A program made the position numbers and the translations under genes. DNA of 64,000 nt, taken from assembly GCA_900168235.1 (NCBI GenBank), contig FUZG01000001.1, forward strand, positions 124,001-188,000, written 5' to 3'. Shown here in pieces: positions 1 to 7,437 of the stretch. This stretch comes from Lachnospiraceae bacterium (GTDB lineage Bacteria > Bacillota > Clostridia > Lachnospirales > Lachnospiraceae). The stretch's first letter is position 1. Every line of letters starts with the position of its first letter. The notes under the pieces are model-generated. The model worked only from the letters and a program-made list of their open reading frames with translations. It was not told the DNA's origin and did no database searches.

Positions 1-794
1 ATTCCCTGTTTTTTTCCTTCTTCAAGAGCTTCTTCCTTGATGAGTTCCATGTGTCCGGCTTGATCATATTCAAATAAACTTACCATAGTGATCGCCTTTC
101 TTTCCTTCAGGAAAAATTCACGGAGTATATCATGTTTGATACAGTAATCAATCGCATTTGCAACAGCATCTGCTGTGGACATAGTTGCTGAGTATTCACG
201 AATCTTTGCCACATATACTGAGTATCCGTGCAATTTTTTGCAGCTCTCAACCAACTTTTGATTCTTTCCAAGATTAATGTTTACAACATGTACCTTGAGT
301 TCTAAATCAGGCTCCACAGAACAACGGGCATACATATCAGAGAGCTTATATATACTCGTTTCCGGCAGTTCATCAACACCGTTATAAAAAACAACAAAGT
401 GAGGTTCCGGTATGCTGTGAATCGTACTGCTGTAGAGATGCTTTTCATCAACAATCTGTGAGTACAGCTTACTCGAATAAAACAACGCACGCAGAGGCAT
501 ATTCGGACACTTAGTTGATTGATGCTCGTAGATATTAAGTGTCGTGTCAATAATGAAAGACAGATCGTTTACCATTCCGAGGAATATCGCATTATCAAGC
601 GTATTGATAATAAGTTCCTCAGGATCGCGGTAATCCGTTTCGTTAATGGCGTTATAAAGCTCTAACAACGCCTTTTTGTCATTAAAGAAGAGCTTAAACG
701 TACTGTCCTTGTAGTTTCTGTTTACCCATGGCAGACGAAACCGCCTGAATAAATACTGAATGTCTGTCTTTTTCAAATAGAATCCTTTCCGCAT
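1..794 (-). CDS. Rpn family PD-(D/E)XK nuclease/putative transposase, 3' end cut by window edge
   Basis: Reading the minus strand from an ATG at 794 gives an open frame of 264 codons that runs off the window. The start region reads MRKGFYLKK, then WVNRNYKDSTFKLFFND, then NAIFLGMVNDLSFIIDT, IYEHQSTKCPNMPLRALFYS and HFVVFYNG. This is the layout of the Rpn (recombination-promoting nuclease) family seen in many copies in Lachnospiraceae, with the acidic and Glu-x-Gln nuclease residues in the DLSFIIDT and YEHQS stretches. The C-terminal EEALEEGKKQG type tail, typical of the family, is just reached at the edge. No good ribosome site precedes 794 and an in-frame TAA lies just upstream, so this start is the only ATG available. 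Related relics lie near 17.4-18.2 kb and 22.1-22.4 kb. Confidence 0.75.
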   Translation of the reverse strand, partial: MRKGFYLKKTDIQYLFRRFRLPWVNRNYKDSTFKLFFNDKKALLELYNAINETDYRDPEELIINTLDNAIFLGMVNDLSFIIDTTLNIYEHQSTKCPNMPLRALFYSSKLYSQIVDEKHLYSSTIHSIPEPHFVVFYNGVDELPETSIYKLSDMYARCSVEPDLELKVHVVNINLGKNQKLVESCKKLHGYSVYVAKIREYSATMSTADAVANAIDYCIKHDILREFFLKERKAITMVSLFEYDQAGHMELIKEEALEEGKKQG

Positions 795-973
795 TAATGC
801 AGAAAGAACGCAAAATGACCCTTACTACATTAATACTATCACATTTAATAAAAGGGGAAAATGTGAAATGAACATTCACATAAGATATGTGACCCGCAGG
901 TCAGCTTTATAAATTTACTATGACTTATGATAATAGTCAAGCAACAGAGAAATGATCTTACCGTGATAGAATT

Positions 974-1025
974 AGGGACGGGGTTACTTGGATCATTTTC
1001 AAAATGTCCCATTAACCCCGTCCCT
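974..1025. repeat. REP-like inverted repeat, also a likely terminator
   Basis: Two perfect 13-base arms (AGGGACGGGGTTA at 974-986 and its complement at 1013-1025) flank a 26-base loop. It lies 12 bases after the stop of the minus-strand TNT gene and could end its transcript; a short T run follows on the plus strand only. The arm sequence resembles REP-type palindromes that recur between genes in clostridia. Confidence 0.6.
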
Positions 1026-1037
1026 TTTTCTGCATTT

Positions 1038-2123
1038 TTATTTGTATTCTACTCTTTGCAGATAGCCTGCATTAATATAGTTTCCAACTGAATCCGGAAG
1101 CTGTACCTGTACCGCTCCTCCCGGCTGGTCAAACCATGGTGCAACCGCTCCAACTTTCGCCGTAAAAGGCTTTGTAACAACGAATACGCTATATGGCTTA
1201 TATTCCGTATCCGGTGCAGCAGAATACATCTCATAAGAGTCTCCGTATAATGCCGTATAGGTGCCGTAGTCACTTCCATACCGATCAAGTTTCATGCCGG
1301 GAACCAAAGTAAATTCAAACGGTTCTCCCCAATATCCATCATCCGGCGGCCATATGACATTTCCTGTTGCCTGATCATAATAATTCGGGTTATTGTAGAT
1401 TTCCTTATGAAGATAATAAATCTCTTCAATAGGTGCATTGTCTCCCCAATTTTCAAGTTTTTCCTCATCATCCTCAGGCCGGCTTACCTTACCAAAAGCA
1501 AGATAAATATTATAATTGTCATCATAAAGGCCAAGGCAGGCATCCATGCCTGAGTTTATTGAGAATGCCTTACTTATGACAGTATCCCATGAGCCATATT
1601 TCTTATAAAGAAACTCCGGCGTAGGACCGTTTTCATCTCCATAAGTATTCAGATTACTTTGTTTAACCTTTGCCAAAGCCACCGGATCATTTTCATTTGC
1701 CTGAAGTCTCAGCATATTTCTTGCCGTACTTACAGTCCGTGCTATTGCCTCAGTTGATGCACCGCCTCTCTTAAGACTGAACATTATATGATAAAGATAT
1801 TCGTCCTGTTTTAGATATTCGATTCTTTCTTTCCTAGCCTTATTCACCACAACAGGATCCGTCCAGTCATAGGATGCGTACACTCCCAGACGAGTCGATA
1901 CCGGATTAGGAGAAAATCCGTATATAGCATTTGGATTTTCAATAATATCCGCCATTGCTGCAGGATCAAGTCTCGGATCATGCACATAGGAAAAACCACT
2001 GATTCCGGCAGCTATATAACGTTCCTCACTATTGCCCGCGTATGCTGATGTCTGCATCCAAGCTGATGTAATAAGGACAGTTGCTGCTATCACCGCAATT
2101 ATCCGCCTGATTTTTCGTATCAT
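1038..2123 (-). CDS. Secreted TNT-domain protein (putative NAD+ glycohydrolase toxin)
   Basis: The 361-residue product starts with a classical signal peptide (MIRKIRR, a hydrophobic stretch, and a cleavage-like site after SAYA near residue 29), so it should be exported. Residues about 255-361 match the TNT fold of the CpnT toxin from mycobacteria: a WPPDDGYWGEPF opening, LDRYGSDYGTY, the KPYSVFVVTKPF strand, and APWFDQPGGAVQVQLP near the C-terminus, followed by a short tail. TNT enzymes hydrolyse NAD+, and the Gln in the QPGG motif is the residue I would expect to be catalytic. Residues 30-250 are not a domain I recognise. No cytosolic immunity gene of IFT type is apparent on either side. The neighbour upstream (2304-3359) is also exported and points the same way. 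The start has an AAGGAGATTG site a few bases upstream. Confidence 0.78.
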   Translation of the reverse strand: MIRKIRRIIAVIAATVLITSAWMQTSAYAGNSEERYIAAGISGFSYVHDPRLDPAAMADIIENPNAIYGFSPNPVSTRLGVYASYDWTDPVVVNKARKERIEYLKQDEYLYHIMFSLKRGGASTEAIARTVSTARNMLRLQANENDPVALAKVKQSNLNTYGDENGPTPEFLYKKYGSWDTVISKAFSINSGMDACLGLYDDNYNIYLAFGKVSRPEDDEEKLENWGDNAPIEEIYYLHKEIYNNPNYYDQATGNVIWPPDDGYWGEPFEFTLVPGMKLDRYGSDYGTYTALYGDSYEMYSAAPDTEYKPYSVFVVTKPFTAKVGAVAPWFDQPGGAVQVQLPDSVGNYINAGYLQRVEYK

Positions 2124-2160
2124 AGAATCAATCTCCTTTCGTTTTTACTCACCTGTTTAT

Positions 2161-2262
2161 TTATATCGGCGGCAACTCCGAAAAATCCATTACACTGGCA
2201 AAAGCAGCATTTTCCTTAGTTCGTAATTTGTGATCAGCAAACTCATTTTCGTCTCCGAACTT
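2161..2262 (-). pseudogene. 3' remnant of a paralogue of the neighbouring secreted protein
   Basis: A minus-strand frame bounded by stops reads FADHKLRTKENAAF and ends at TAA 2161. It matches FVNHKLRTRENAARDY in the protein encoded at 2304-3359. No start codon remains, so only the tail region of a former gene copy is left between the two secreted-protein genes. Confidence 0.6.
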
Positions 2263-2303
2263 TCAATCACCCTCGATTCATTACTGCATCCCACTCAAGG
2301 ACG

Positions 2304-3359
2304 TCAATCCGTCACCCGTACTTTTACCGTAAATTTCTTATTGTATCCATCGGGGACAATATAGGTAACTTTGTATATTCCCTTCTTTTTGGGTCTAAAT
2401 GCTGTTACACTTCCAAAGCAATTTTTAACTGCATCATAATTCTTTGGTTTATTGACCCTTATTGCATAAGCCCCCTTCCTTATATTCCCAATCAGATCAC
2501 TCGGTCTGTTGTCAGATTTATAAATTGCCGCCGTTTCAGGAATTGCCCAACGGCTATACAAGTAATTATTTCCCGATACCTTTCTTCTCTTAAACATGTA
2601 TGAGACAGCATTTTCGCTTGTTGCACCTATAAGTTTCTGGATATTATCTATATCTATCCATTCCCCAACTTTATAGTCACGTGCCGCATTTTCCCTGGTT
2701 CTTAATTTGTGATTAACGAAACGACCAAAATATTTTGTCGGGCGCGTTATCAAGATTTCTGACATAGATGTCATACCATCATATCTCGCAAAAACAACAA
2801 CCCTATTATATCGTTGGCTTTCATCTTTACATTCTACTACTCCATCATTAACCGGAATGCATTCCGGACTCTTTACCAAATCTTTTTCACTTGGTATGTA
2901 TAGATACGACCTCCACCAAATATCTTCTTTTTTTAATCCCTTTATCTTTTTTCCATTTACATCAACCAATGAGTATTTCAGTTTTCCACTATCAACTAGA
3001 TACGCAAAGTCATCCTCTGAAACCGATCCCCAGGTTGATTTTAACCTGTATTTATTATTTGAAATAGTACTATCGACAAGGGCCATAAATTCCAATGCAT
3101 CATCCCAACTTACCCTTTTTATCTCCGCATCATTCTGTATCTGAGCCTTTAGTTTATTGATTTCTTCGTTTCCGGTAATATCCTTCACAACATACCGTTC
3201 ACCTTCTACACCCTCACCGGAAATAGGCAGATCCTCGACCATATCAAGACTATCAGCATCCTCAATATCTTCTTTCACCTCTGCTGCCGATACCGGCGCT
3301 ACGGTATTTAATACCAGTGCAGCGCAAAGCAAAGCCACTATTCTTTTACGAAACCGCAT
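2304..3359 (-). CDS. Secreted protein of unknown function
   Basis: This 351-residue product begins MRFRKRIVALLCAALVLNTV and has a signal-peptidase I type site after VSA, followed by a very acidic stretch to about residue 50. The rest is soluble, basic and Lys/Tyr-rich, with no domain I can name; the last 40 residues (KKGIYKVTYIVPDG, then KFTVKVRVTD) look like an immunoglobulin-like beta strand pair. A tail fragment of a paralogue lies just downstream. It is in the same direction as the TNT-domain gene but 180 bases away, so co-transcription is possible and not shown. AAAGGAGT lies just before the start. Confidence 0.7.
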   Translation of the reverse strand: MRFRKRIVALLCAALVLNTVAPVSAAEVKEDIEDADSLDMVEDLPISGEGVEGERYVVKDITGNEEINKLKAQIQNDAEIKRVSWDDALEFMALVDSTISNNKYRLKSTWGSVSEDDFAYLVDSGKLKYSLVDVNGKKIKGLKKEDIWWRSYLYIPSEKDLVKSPECIPVNDGVVECKDESQRYNRVVVFARYDGMTSMSEILITRPTKYFGRFVNHKLRTRENAARDYKVGEWIDIDNIQKLIGATSENAVSYMFKRRKVSGNNYLYSRWAIPETAAIYKSDNRPSDLIGNIRKGAYAIRVNKPKNYDAVKNCFGSVTAFRPKKKGIYKVTYIVPDGYNKKFTVKVRVTD

Positions 3360-3521
3360 TTTATTACTCCTTTTTCAAACCCTAAATCGACTTTTAACCG
3401 AATCACCAGTACACCAATGCCCATAAAATTTTACAACTATTGTCAGCATAATCTTTTAAGCTCTTCTTAAGATTTAGCAAATTTTTGCACATCTTTCCAT
3501 TTTAAGATCTATTTAAACTTG

Positions 3522-3550
3522 AAAAATCCGAGATTTCTCCCGGATTTTTT
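3522..3550 (-). terminator. Rho-independent terminator
   Basis: AAAAATCCG and CGGATTTTTT form a stem around a 10-base loop. It lies downstream of the mgsA relic and the fructosamine-kinase operon on the minus strand and, being symmetrical, could work in both directions. Confidence 0.6.
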
Positions 3551-3651
3551 CAATACTTTCAGTCAATATCGTGTACAAATAATTGAAGTCTCGATAATCT
3601 ATGCCAATTTATGATTGACCGTCATCCTCTTCAATCCTATTGCCATATCTC

Positions 3652-3838
3652 GATCAACCTTTCCTTCTACGATCTTTGCACCGATCTGCTGATCTCCGCC
3701 AAGCGGACCTGAATTATATCCGCGAACAGGCAGATCCGTCGCATCTGTGATCATACGTGCCGTTGTTCCTGTACCGCACAGCAGATGCTTTTATAATAGC
3801 TCTACATTGTCCTTGCACCACTGTATAAGTTCAGCGAA
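3652..3838 (-). pseudogene. Methylglyoxal synthase relic
   Basis: The minus strand encodes LIQWCKDNVELL, a stop (TAA), KHLLCGTGTTARMITDATDL and then PVRGYNSGPLGGDQQIGAKI. This is nearly identical to residues 27-85 of the intact mgsA at 6233-6703. The N-terminal catalytic part and the C-terminal third are missing and the in-frame stop kills it. It includes the phosphate-binding GTGTTA loop and the GPLGGDQQ motif of the family. It most likely arose by a local partial duplication. The 548 bases between 3360 and 3907 hold only this relic and the terminator at 3522-3550. Confidence 0.85.
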
Positions 3839-3907
3839 TCCATTCGATACAAAAGAATCATTACGAGAAACACGTTTTAATAATAATTCAAAAAATTTCA
3901 TTTTCAT

Positions 3908-4801
3908 CTAAAACCTTGTAATAATATGCTCTACTGCATACAGATACGATTCTCCAAACGAATTCAGATGATTTAGAAGATGATACAAGTTATATATGTC
4001 GCGTCTGTCTTCGTATCCCTGCTGCAAAAGACCGCTTTCACGATATGCAAAATAAAAGGCTTCAGAAAATCCACCGAACAGCTCTGTCATTGCAATGTCA
4101 GCTTCTGCATTGCCTATGTATGCCGCTGGATCGATAAGCCAACTCTTTCCATCCGGACCAACAACAAAGTTCCCGCTCCACAGATCACCATGAAGGAGGG
4201 ACGGCTGATCCGGTTCAATCAGATATTCATCAAGATGTTCCATTAAGCGCTCTATTCTCGCGATATCTTTAGCCGGAAGCATCCTCTTAGCCCTGTTTAA
4301 CTGGGGCAAAATACGGCAATCTCTAAAAAAGCCGATCCATGAATCGTTCCATGTATTCTTCTGAAATCCGGCTCCAATATAGTTATCATCGGTAAAACCA
4401 TATTTCTTTTCGGGATAAAGAAAAGCCACAGAAGATTTATGAACCGCCGCAAGAGAATGACCAAAATCCTCCCAAAAGGATTTTTTCATACGCCCCGCCT
4501 CCAGGCAATCCATAAGAAGAAATGATTTCTTTTCATATGTTCCATAGGCGTGCACGGATGGAACACCAATCTTTCCCGACTGTGACAATGCCTCTAAACC
4601 GGATGCTTCTGCCTTAAAGAATCCTGCGTTATCCTTCGTATTCTCTTTCAGAAAGGCCTTTTGTCCATTCGAAAGAATAAGAAAATAAGCCTCGTTAATA
4701 TCTCCGCCGGTCACAGGTCTTTTCTCTAAAATTGTTATTTCCGATCCATATACCCTTTGAACTGCATCATTAAGTGATCCTGCATCAGAAATTACTTCCA
4801 T
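3908..4801 (-). CDS. Fructosamine/ketosamine-3-kinase family protein
   Basis: The product (297 residues from the ATG at 4801) is a small protein-kinase-like phosphotransferase of the fructosamine kinase family, which phosphorylates sugar adducts on amines so that they fall apart (deglycation). Visible hallmarks are the GGDINEAY loop, the KAFLKEN lysine, the HGDLWSGN catalytic loop and the WLIDPAAYIGNAEADIAM metal-binding and activation segment. The start at 4801 has GGGGATGG directly upstream and overlaps the end of the tautomerase gene by 17 bases, which implies translational coupling; a longer frame from 4873 would lie wholly inside the neighbour and has no such site. Confidence 0.85.
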   Translation of the reverse strand: MEVISDAGSLNDAVQRVYGSEITILEKRPVTGGDINEAYFLILSNGQKAFLKENTKDNAGFFKAEASGLEALSQSGKIGVPSVHAYGTYEKKSFLLMDCLEAGRMKKSFWEDFGHSLAAVHKSSVAFLYPEKKYGFTDDNYIGAGFQKNTWNDSWIGFFRDCRILPQLNRAKRMLPAKDIARIERLMEHLDEYLIEPDQPSLLHGDLWSGNFVVGPDGKSWLIDPAAYIGNAEADIAMTELFGGFSEAFYFAYRESGLLQQGYEDRRDIYNLYHLLNHLNSFGESYLYAVEHIITRF

Positions 4802-5129
4802 TCCATCCCCAATCATGCGATGCCGCATACCTGATATACATGTGATCCGGTGAAATACCCAAAACCTCTCCATATATCTTTGTGAGTTCTACAGTCATCT
4901 TATCAAATGCACCCCTATTTGCATCTCCATAAAGGTTCACACCGATAAATGCTGTCGGTTCCTGTCCTTCACCTCTAAAATACATTTCCTGATCATCGGC
5001 AAGATCGATCATAAGCCAGTTCTCACTTTTTCCGGGAATAAGTGAAATAGCCTTTCCCAGTCTTTCTTTCAACTCTTTTCTCTGCTCAGGTGTTGTCTTA
5101 ACGCTGACTCTTGAATCAATAAACGGCAT
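4785..5129 (-). CDS. MIF/tautomerase-superfamily protein
   Basis: This 114-residue product starts MPFIDSRVSVKTT, so after removal of Met the N-terminal Pro would be the catalytic base of the tautomerase superfamily. The length and the SENWLMIDLADDQEMYF, FIGVNLYG and MYIRYAASHDWGWNGSNF stretches fit the MIF (phenylpyruvate tautomerase-like) branch rather than the short 4-oxalocrotonate type. The substrate is unknown. It is the first gene of an operon with the fructosamine kinase gene, whose start lies inside its 3' end. GGGAGGACTACC precedes the start. Confidence 0.85.
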   Translation of the reverse strand: MPFIDSRVSVKTTPEQRKELKERLGKAISLIPGKSENWLMIDLADDQEMYFRGEGQEPTAFIGVNLYGDANRGAFDKMTVELTKIYGEVLGISPDHMYIRYAASHDWGWNGSNF

Positions 5130-5236
5130 GGTAGTCCTCCCATAAAAATATCCAATTTTTTGTACAGCTATAATTATACGTCACTCACAGGAACTACGCC
5201 AATGTATGATTTTCCATAAGTATCATGACTATCACA

Positions 5237-5479
5237 TCATTCATAATACTCAGCATACGGAGCAAACTCCTTTTCCGCAGAAGTCAATCGCCGTCGAATC
5301 GACTGGTCATTTTTCAGATATTCTCTGTATTCCGCAATTTTTTCACAATATCCATCTGCTTCCGTCTTTATAATCCCCTTCTCGGCTGCAGCGATAGTTC
5401 CGAAGTTCTTTTCTCCGGCATCCGGAAAATAAACAGTAATGTTACTTCCATTATTCTTTCTAACTGTTTCTTTAGTCGT
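5237..5479 (-). pseudogene. Probable coding remnant, unknown family
   Basis: Between 5130 and 5528 there is no complete gene. One minus-strand frame is open for 80 codons and looks coding: it includes NITVYFPDAGEKNFGTIAAA, then YREYLKNDQSIRRRL and EFAPYAEYYE before the stop at 5237. It has no ATG, GTG or TTG start after the upstream stop, so I read it as the tail of a decayed gene. I do not recognise the family. Confidence 0.45.
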
Positions 5480-5528
5480 TCATTTTCAGATACCACATCA
5501 TTCAGCTAAAGAAACTCCATTAAATATC

Positions 5529-5729
5529 TCACCCTTTATAGTCCTCAGACACGTCTAAAAATGACCTCTTTCCCTGAATATAATCGTCATATGCTGTCTC
5601 TGCGTCCATACCGTGAAAAACCTTGCATAAACCGCACATATCACAATCCGCGATGCAGGGAAACCGCTCTTTCACATATTTTCTGCGTTCTTCAGTTGTT
5701 GAGTCTGTGATTTCCGGTGGATTACCCAT
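5529..5729 (-). CDS. Small Cys-rich protein
   Basis: This 66-residue product has TTEERRKYVKERF, then CIADCDMCGLC, and YDDYIQGKRSFLDVSEDYKG at the end. It is a paralogue of the adjacent upstream gene (5740-6045), sharing the TxEER opening, a clustered Cys motif and the YxDYIxGK block. The cysteine spacing suggests metal or cluster binding, but no partner is visible. The 10-base gap to the upstream gene suggests one transcript. Proteins of this type recur in Lachnospiraceae without an assigned function. Confidence 0.6.
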   Translation of the reverse strand: MGNPPEITDSTTEERRKYVKERFPCIADCDMCGLCKVFHGMDAETAYDDYIQGKRSFLDVSEDYKG

Positions 5730-5739
5730 TCTGACTACC

Positions 5740-6045
5740 TCAATGAATCTGCCTGTCCTGTCGATATTTGCCCATATATTCCATATTTATCTCACTAATT
5801 TCCTTTTTCCCATCTATATAGTCCTGATAAATATCCCATGGATTTCCGCCGCCAAGCCAGCATGATGAACAGTTTTCACAACCACCGCCGCAATCCAGTG
5901 ACGACTTTATGATCTGCTCACGTTCCTCTTTTGTCGTATCTTTTATCAAAATCGACTTCATAGACACCTCCACGGCAGCAACATCATTACTGCATCCCTC
6001 AAGCACGCATGTCAAAAGTATAAATACTATAATATACTTTTTCAT
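5740..6045 (-). CDS. Small Cys-rich lipoprotein-like protein
   Basis: The 101-residue product starts MKKYIIVFILLTCVLEGCSN, which looks like a lipoprotein signal with Cys18 as the lipidated residue. After this come TTKEEREQIIKSSLDCGGG, CENCSSCW, and YQDYIDGKKEISEINMEYMG. The second half is paralogous to the 66-residue protein downstream, which lacks the signal. So the pair may place the same Cys-rich module in two compartments. The function is unknown. Confidence 0.6.
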   Translation of the reverse strand: MKKYIIVFILLTCVLEGCSNDVAAVEVSMKSILIKDTTKEEREQIIKSSLDCGGGCENCSSCWLGGGNPWDIYQDYIDGKKEISEINMEYMGKYRQDRQIH

Positions 6046-6165
6046 TGACGTTAGCTCAATTCTCCCATGGCAAAATTAAATGTCACGCCGAAACCGGATC
6101 GTATGATAAGTGGGGAGGAACTGAAATTACAAGAGATGCCGTAAAATCAGGCGTTAAATAAAATA

Positions 6166-6196
6166 TGAAAAAGCAGCTACGCATACACGTAACTGC
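6166..6196 (-). terminator. Terminator of mgsA
   Basis: On the minus strand GCAGTTACG and CGTAGCTGC pair around a 6-base loop and are followed by TTTTTC, 37 bases after the mgsA stop. Confidence 0.75.
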
Positions 6197-6232
6197 CTGA
6201 GATCAAAAATACAGATGCATACGCGCCCTTAT

Positions 6233-6703
6233 TTACAAAAGTGTTTCTGCTCTATGCTCTATGCTTTTCTTGAAATTTATGACATCGTGGTCATATTCTT
6301 CATCCATAAGTGTTGAATGGATGAGGAAATCTGCTGTTGCCTTATTGTTTGCAAAAGGAATGTCATAAACCTGCGCAATTCTCATAAGTGCTTTTACATC
6401 AGGATCATGCGGTGCCGCAGTTAAGGGGTCAGAAAAGAATATAACGAAATCAACTTTTCCTTCTACGATCTTTGCACCGATCTGCTGATCACCGCCGAGC
6501 GGACCTGAATTATATCCGCGAACAGGAAGCTCCGTCGCGTCTGTGATCATACGTGCAGTTGTTCCTGTACCGCACAGCATATGCTTTTTTAATACTTCAA
6601 CATTGTCCTTGCACCACTGTATAAGCTCAGCTTTTTTACCATCATGCGCTATGAGCGCGATGCTTTTCTGCTTTTTAATAGTGAGAGTGATTGTTTCTGA
6701 CAT
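6233..6703 (-). CDS. mgsA: Methylglyoxal synthase
   Basis: The 156-residue enzyme converts dihydroxyacetone phosphate to methylglyoxal and phosphate, a bypass of lower glycolysis. The family motifs are all present: IALIAHDGKK at the N-terminus with the active-site His and Asp, the phosphate loop GTGTTARMI, GPLGGDQQIGA, and FFSDPLTAAPHDPDVKAL with the catalytic Asp. A GGAGG site lies 8 bases before the start. A decayed partial copy lies 2.4 kb away at 3652-3838. Confidence 0.95.
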   Translation of the reverse strand: MSETITLTIKKQKSIALIAHDGKKAELIQWCKDNVEVLKKHMLCGTGTTARMITDATELPVRGYNSGPLGGDQQIGAKIVEGKVDFVIFFSDPLTAAPHDPDVKALMRIAQVYDIPFANNKATADFLIHSTLMDEEYDHDVINFKKSIEHRAETLL

Positions 6704-6776
6704 AAATTTTCCTCCGTGAAATTAAAAATCTATCCAATTTAAGGCTGCATTGCAGCAAACCTGCTTCCTTGCCCCG

Positions 6777-7235
6777 TCATATATTATCCTGCATATTCCG
6801 CAGCAGCAAATATGTATCCTGATAATTATTCTCTCTCCCTTTTTGGAGAAGGAAATTGATATCTACCCTGACTTCTCTCCTCTCAAGGAGATTCACAATC
6901 CAGGGAGCATACCGGGTGCCGCTGCCTTCCTGTACTTCTTCCAAAAATTCCTCCAGCGTCTTTCCACGGCTGTAACTCCGTCCCACCGTATCCGTGGCAG
7001 CGTCCAGACAATCGCAGCACATGACCAGATCGATCAGTGTCTTTAATGGACTCTTTGAGGTATCAAATTCTTCCGGGTAGCCCCCTGAATTATCGTACCA
7101 CTTATGATGACCCAGAGCTACGTCATCCAGCATTTTCTCGCTGAAAGAGTTCATGGCGTCAGTCTCTTCTTCCGTCAGTACACCATCCGCTTTTAACAAA
7201 GGAAACAGCTCTTTTTCAAAAAACTCTCTGGTCAT
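6777..7235 (-). pseudogene. C-terminal half of an HD-GYP phosphohydrolase, truncated
   Basis: The frame contains VALGHHKWYDNSGGYPEEF, DLVMCCDCLDAATDTVGRSY and EVQEGSGTRYAPWIVNLL, which match the second half of the HD-GYP fold (cyclic di-GMP phosphodiesterase-like proteins). The first half, including the His-Asp metal residues, is absent. Upstream in the same frame a TAG at 7245-7247 is preceded by FVLQEKLKGAGYG, which looks like more of the same gene, and then the frame enters a repeat (7296-7367). I therefore read it as a gene whose 5' part was lost at the repeat and which also carries a nonsense codon. A short expressed protein from 7235 remains possible. Confidence 0.6.
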
Positions 7236-7295
7236 TTCCGCCAGCTATCCATATCCTGCTCCTTTAAGCTTTTCCTGCAGAACAAATATCACTAG

Positions 7296-7367
7296 GCTCG
7301 ATAAGACCTCGCCAAGTGAATTTGCATGGCACGCACTAAGCTCGAAAAACCCTCGCTAAGTGCTCCG
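7296..7367. repeat. Dispersed repeat, two units
   Basis: A degenerate unit at 7296-7318 (GCTCGATAAGACCTCGCC...) is followed by a better one at 7340-7367: GCTCGAAAAA, three variable bases, then TCGCTAAGTGCTCCG. The second unit recurs at 38768-38795 with only the central three bases changed. Around 7335-7365 it forms a near-palindrome, GCACTAAGC against GCTAAGTGC. It marks the broken 5' end of the HD-GYP gene. Confidence 0.65.
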
Positions 7368-7381
7368 CACAATTATATAAA

Positions 7382-7411
7382 TAGAGAGCCCTTGTCCCGG
7401 GGCTCTCTATC
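7382..7411 (-). terminator. Terminator of queA
   Basis: ATAGAGAGCCC pairs with GGGCTCTCTAT around an 8-base loop, followed by a T/A-rich run on the minus strand. Confidence 0.75.
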
Positions 7412-7437
7412 TGTATGCTGCTATTATAATAATATGC

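Noticed and set aside
302..550. 82-codon minus-strand frame
   Set aside because: It lies in another frame of the Rpn gene at 1-794 and its product shows no domain.
6050..6165. Short plus-strand frame ending TRDAVKSGVK
   Set aside because: Competing frames overlap and none has a start with a ribosome site; may be a gene tail but cannot be supported.
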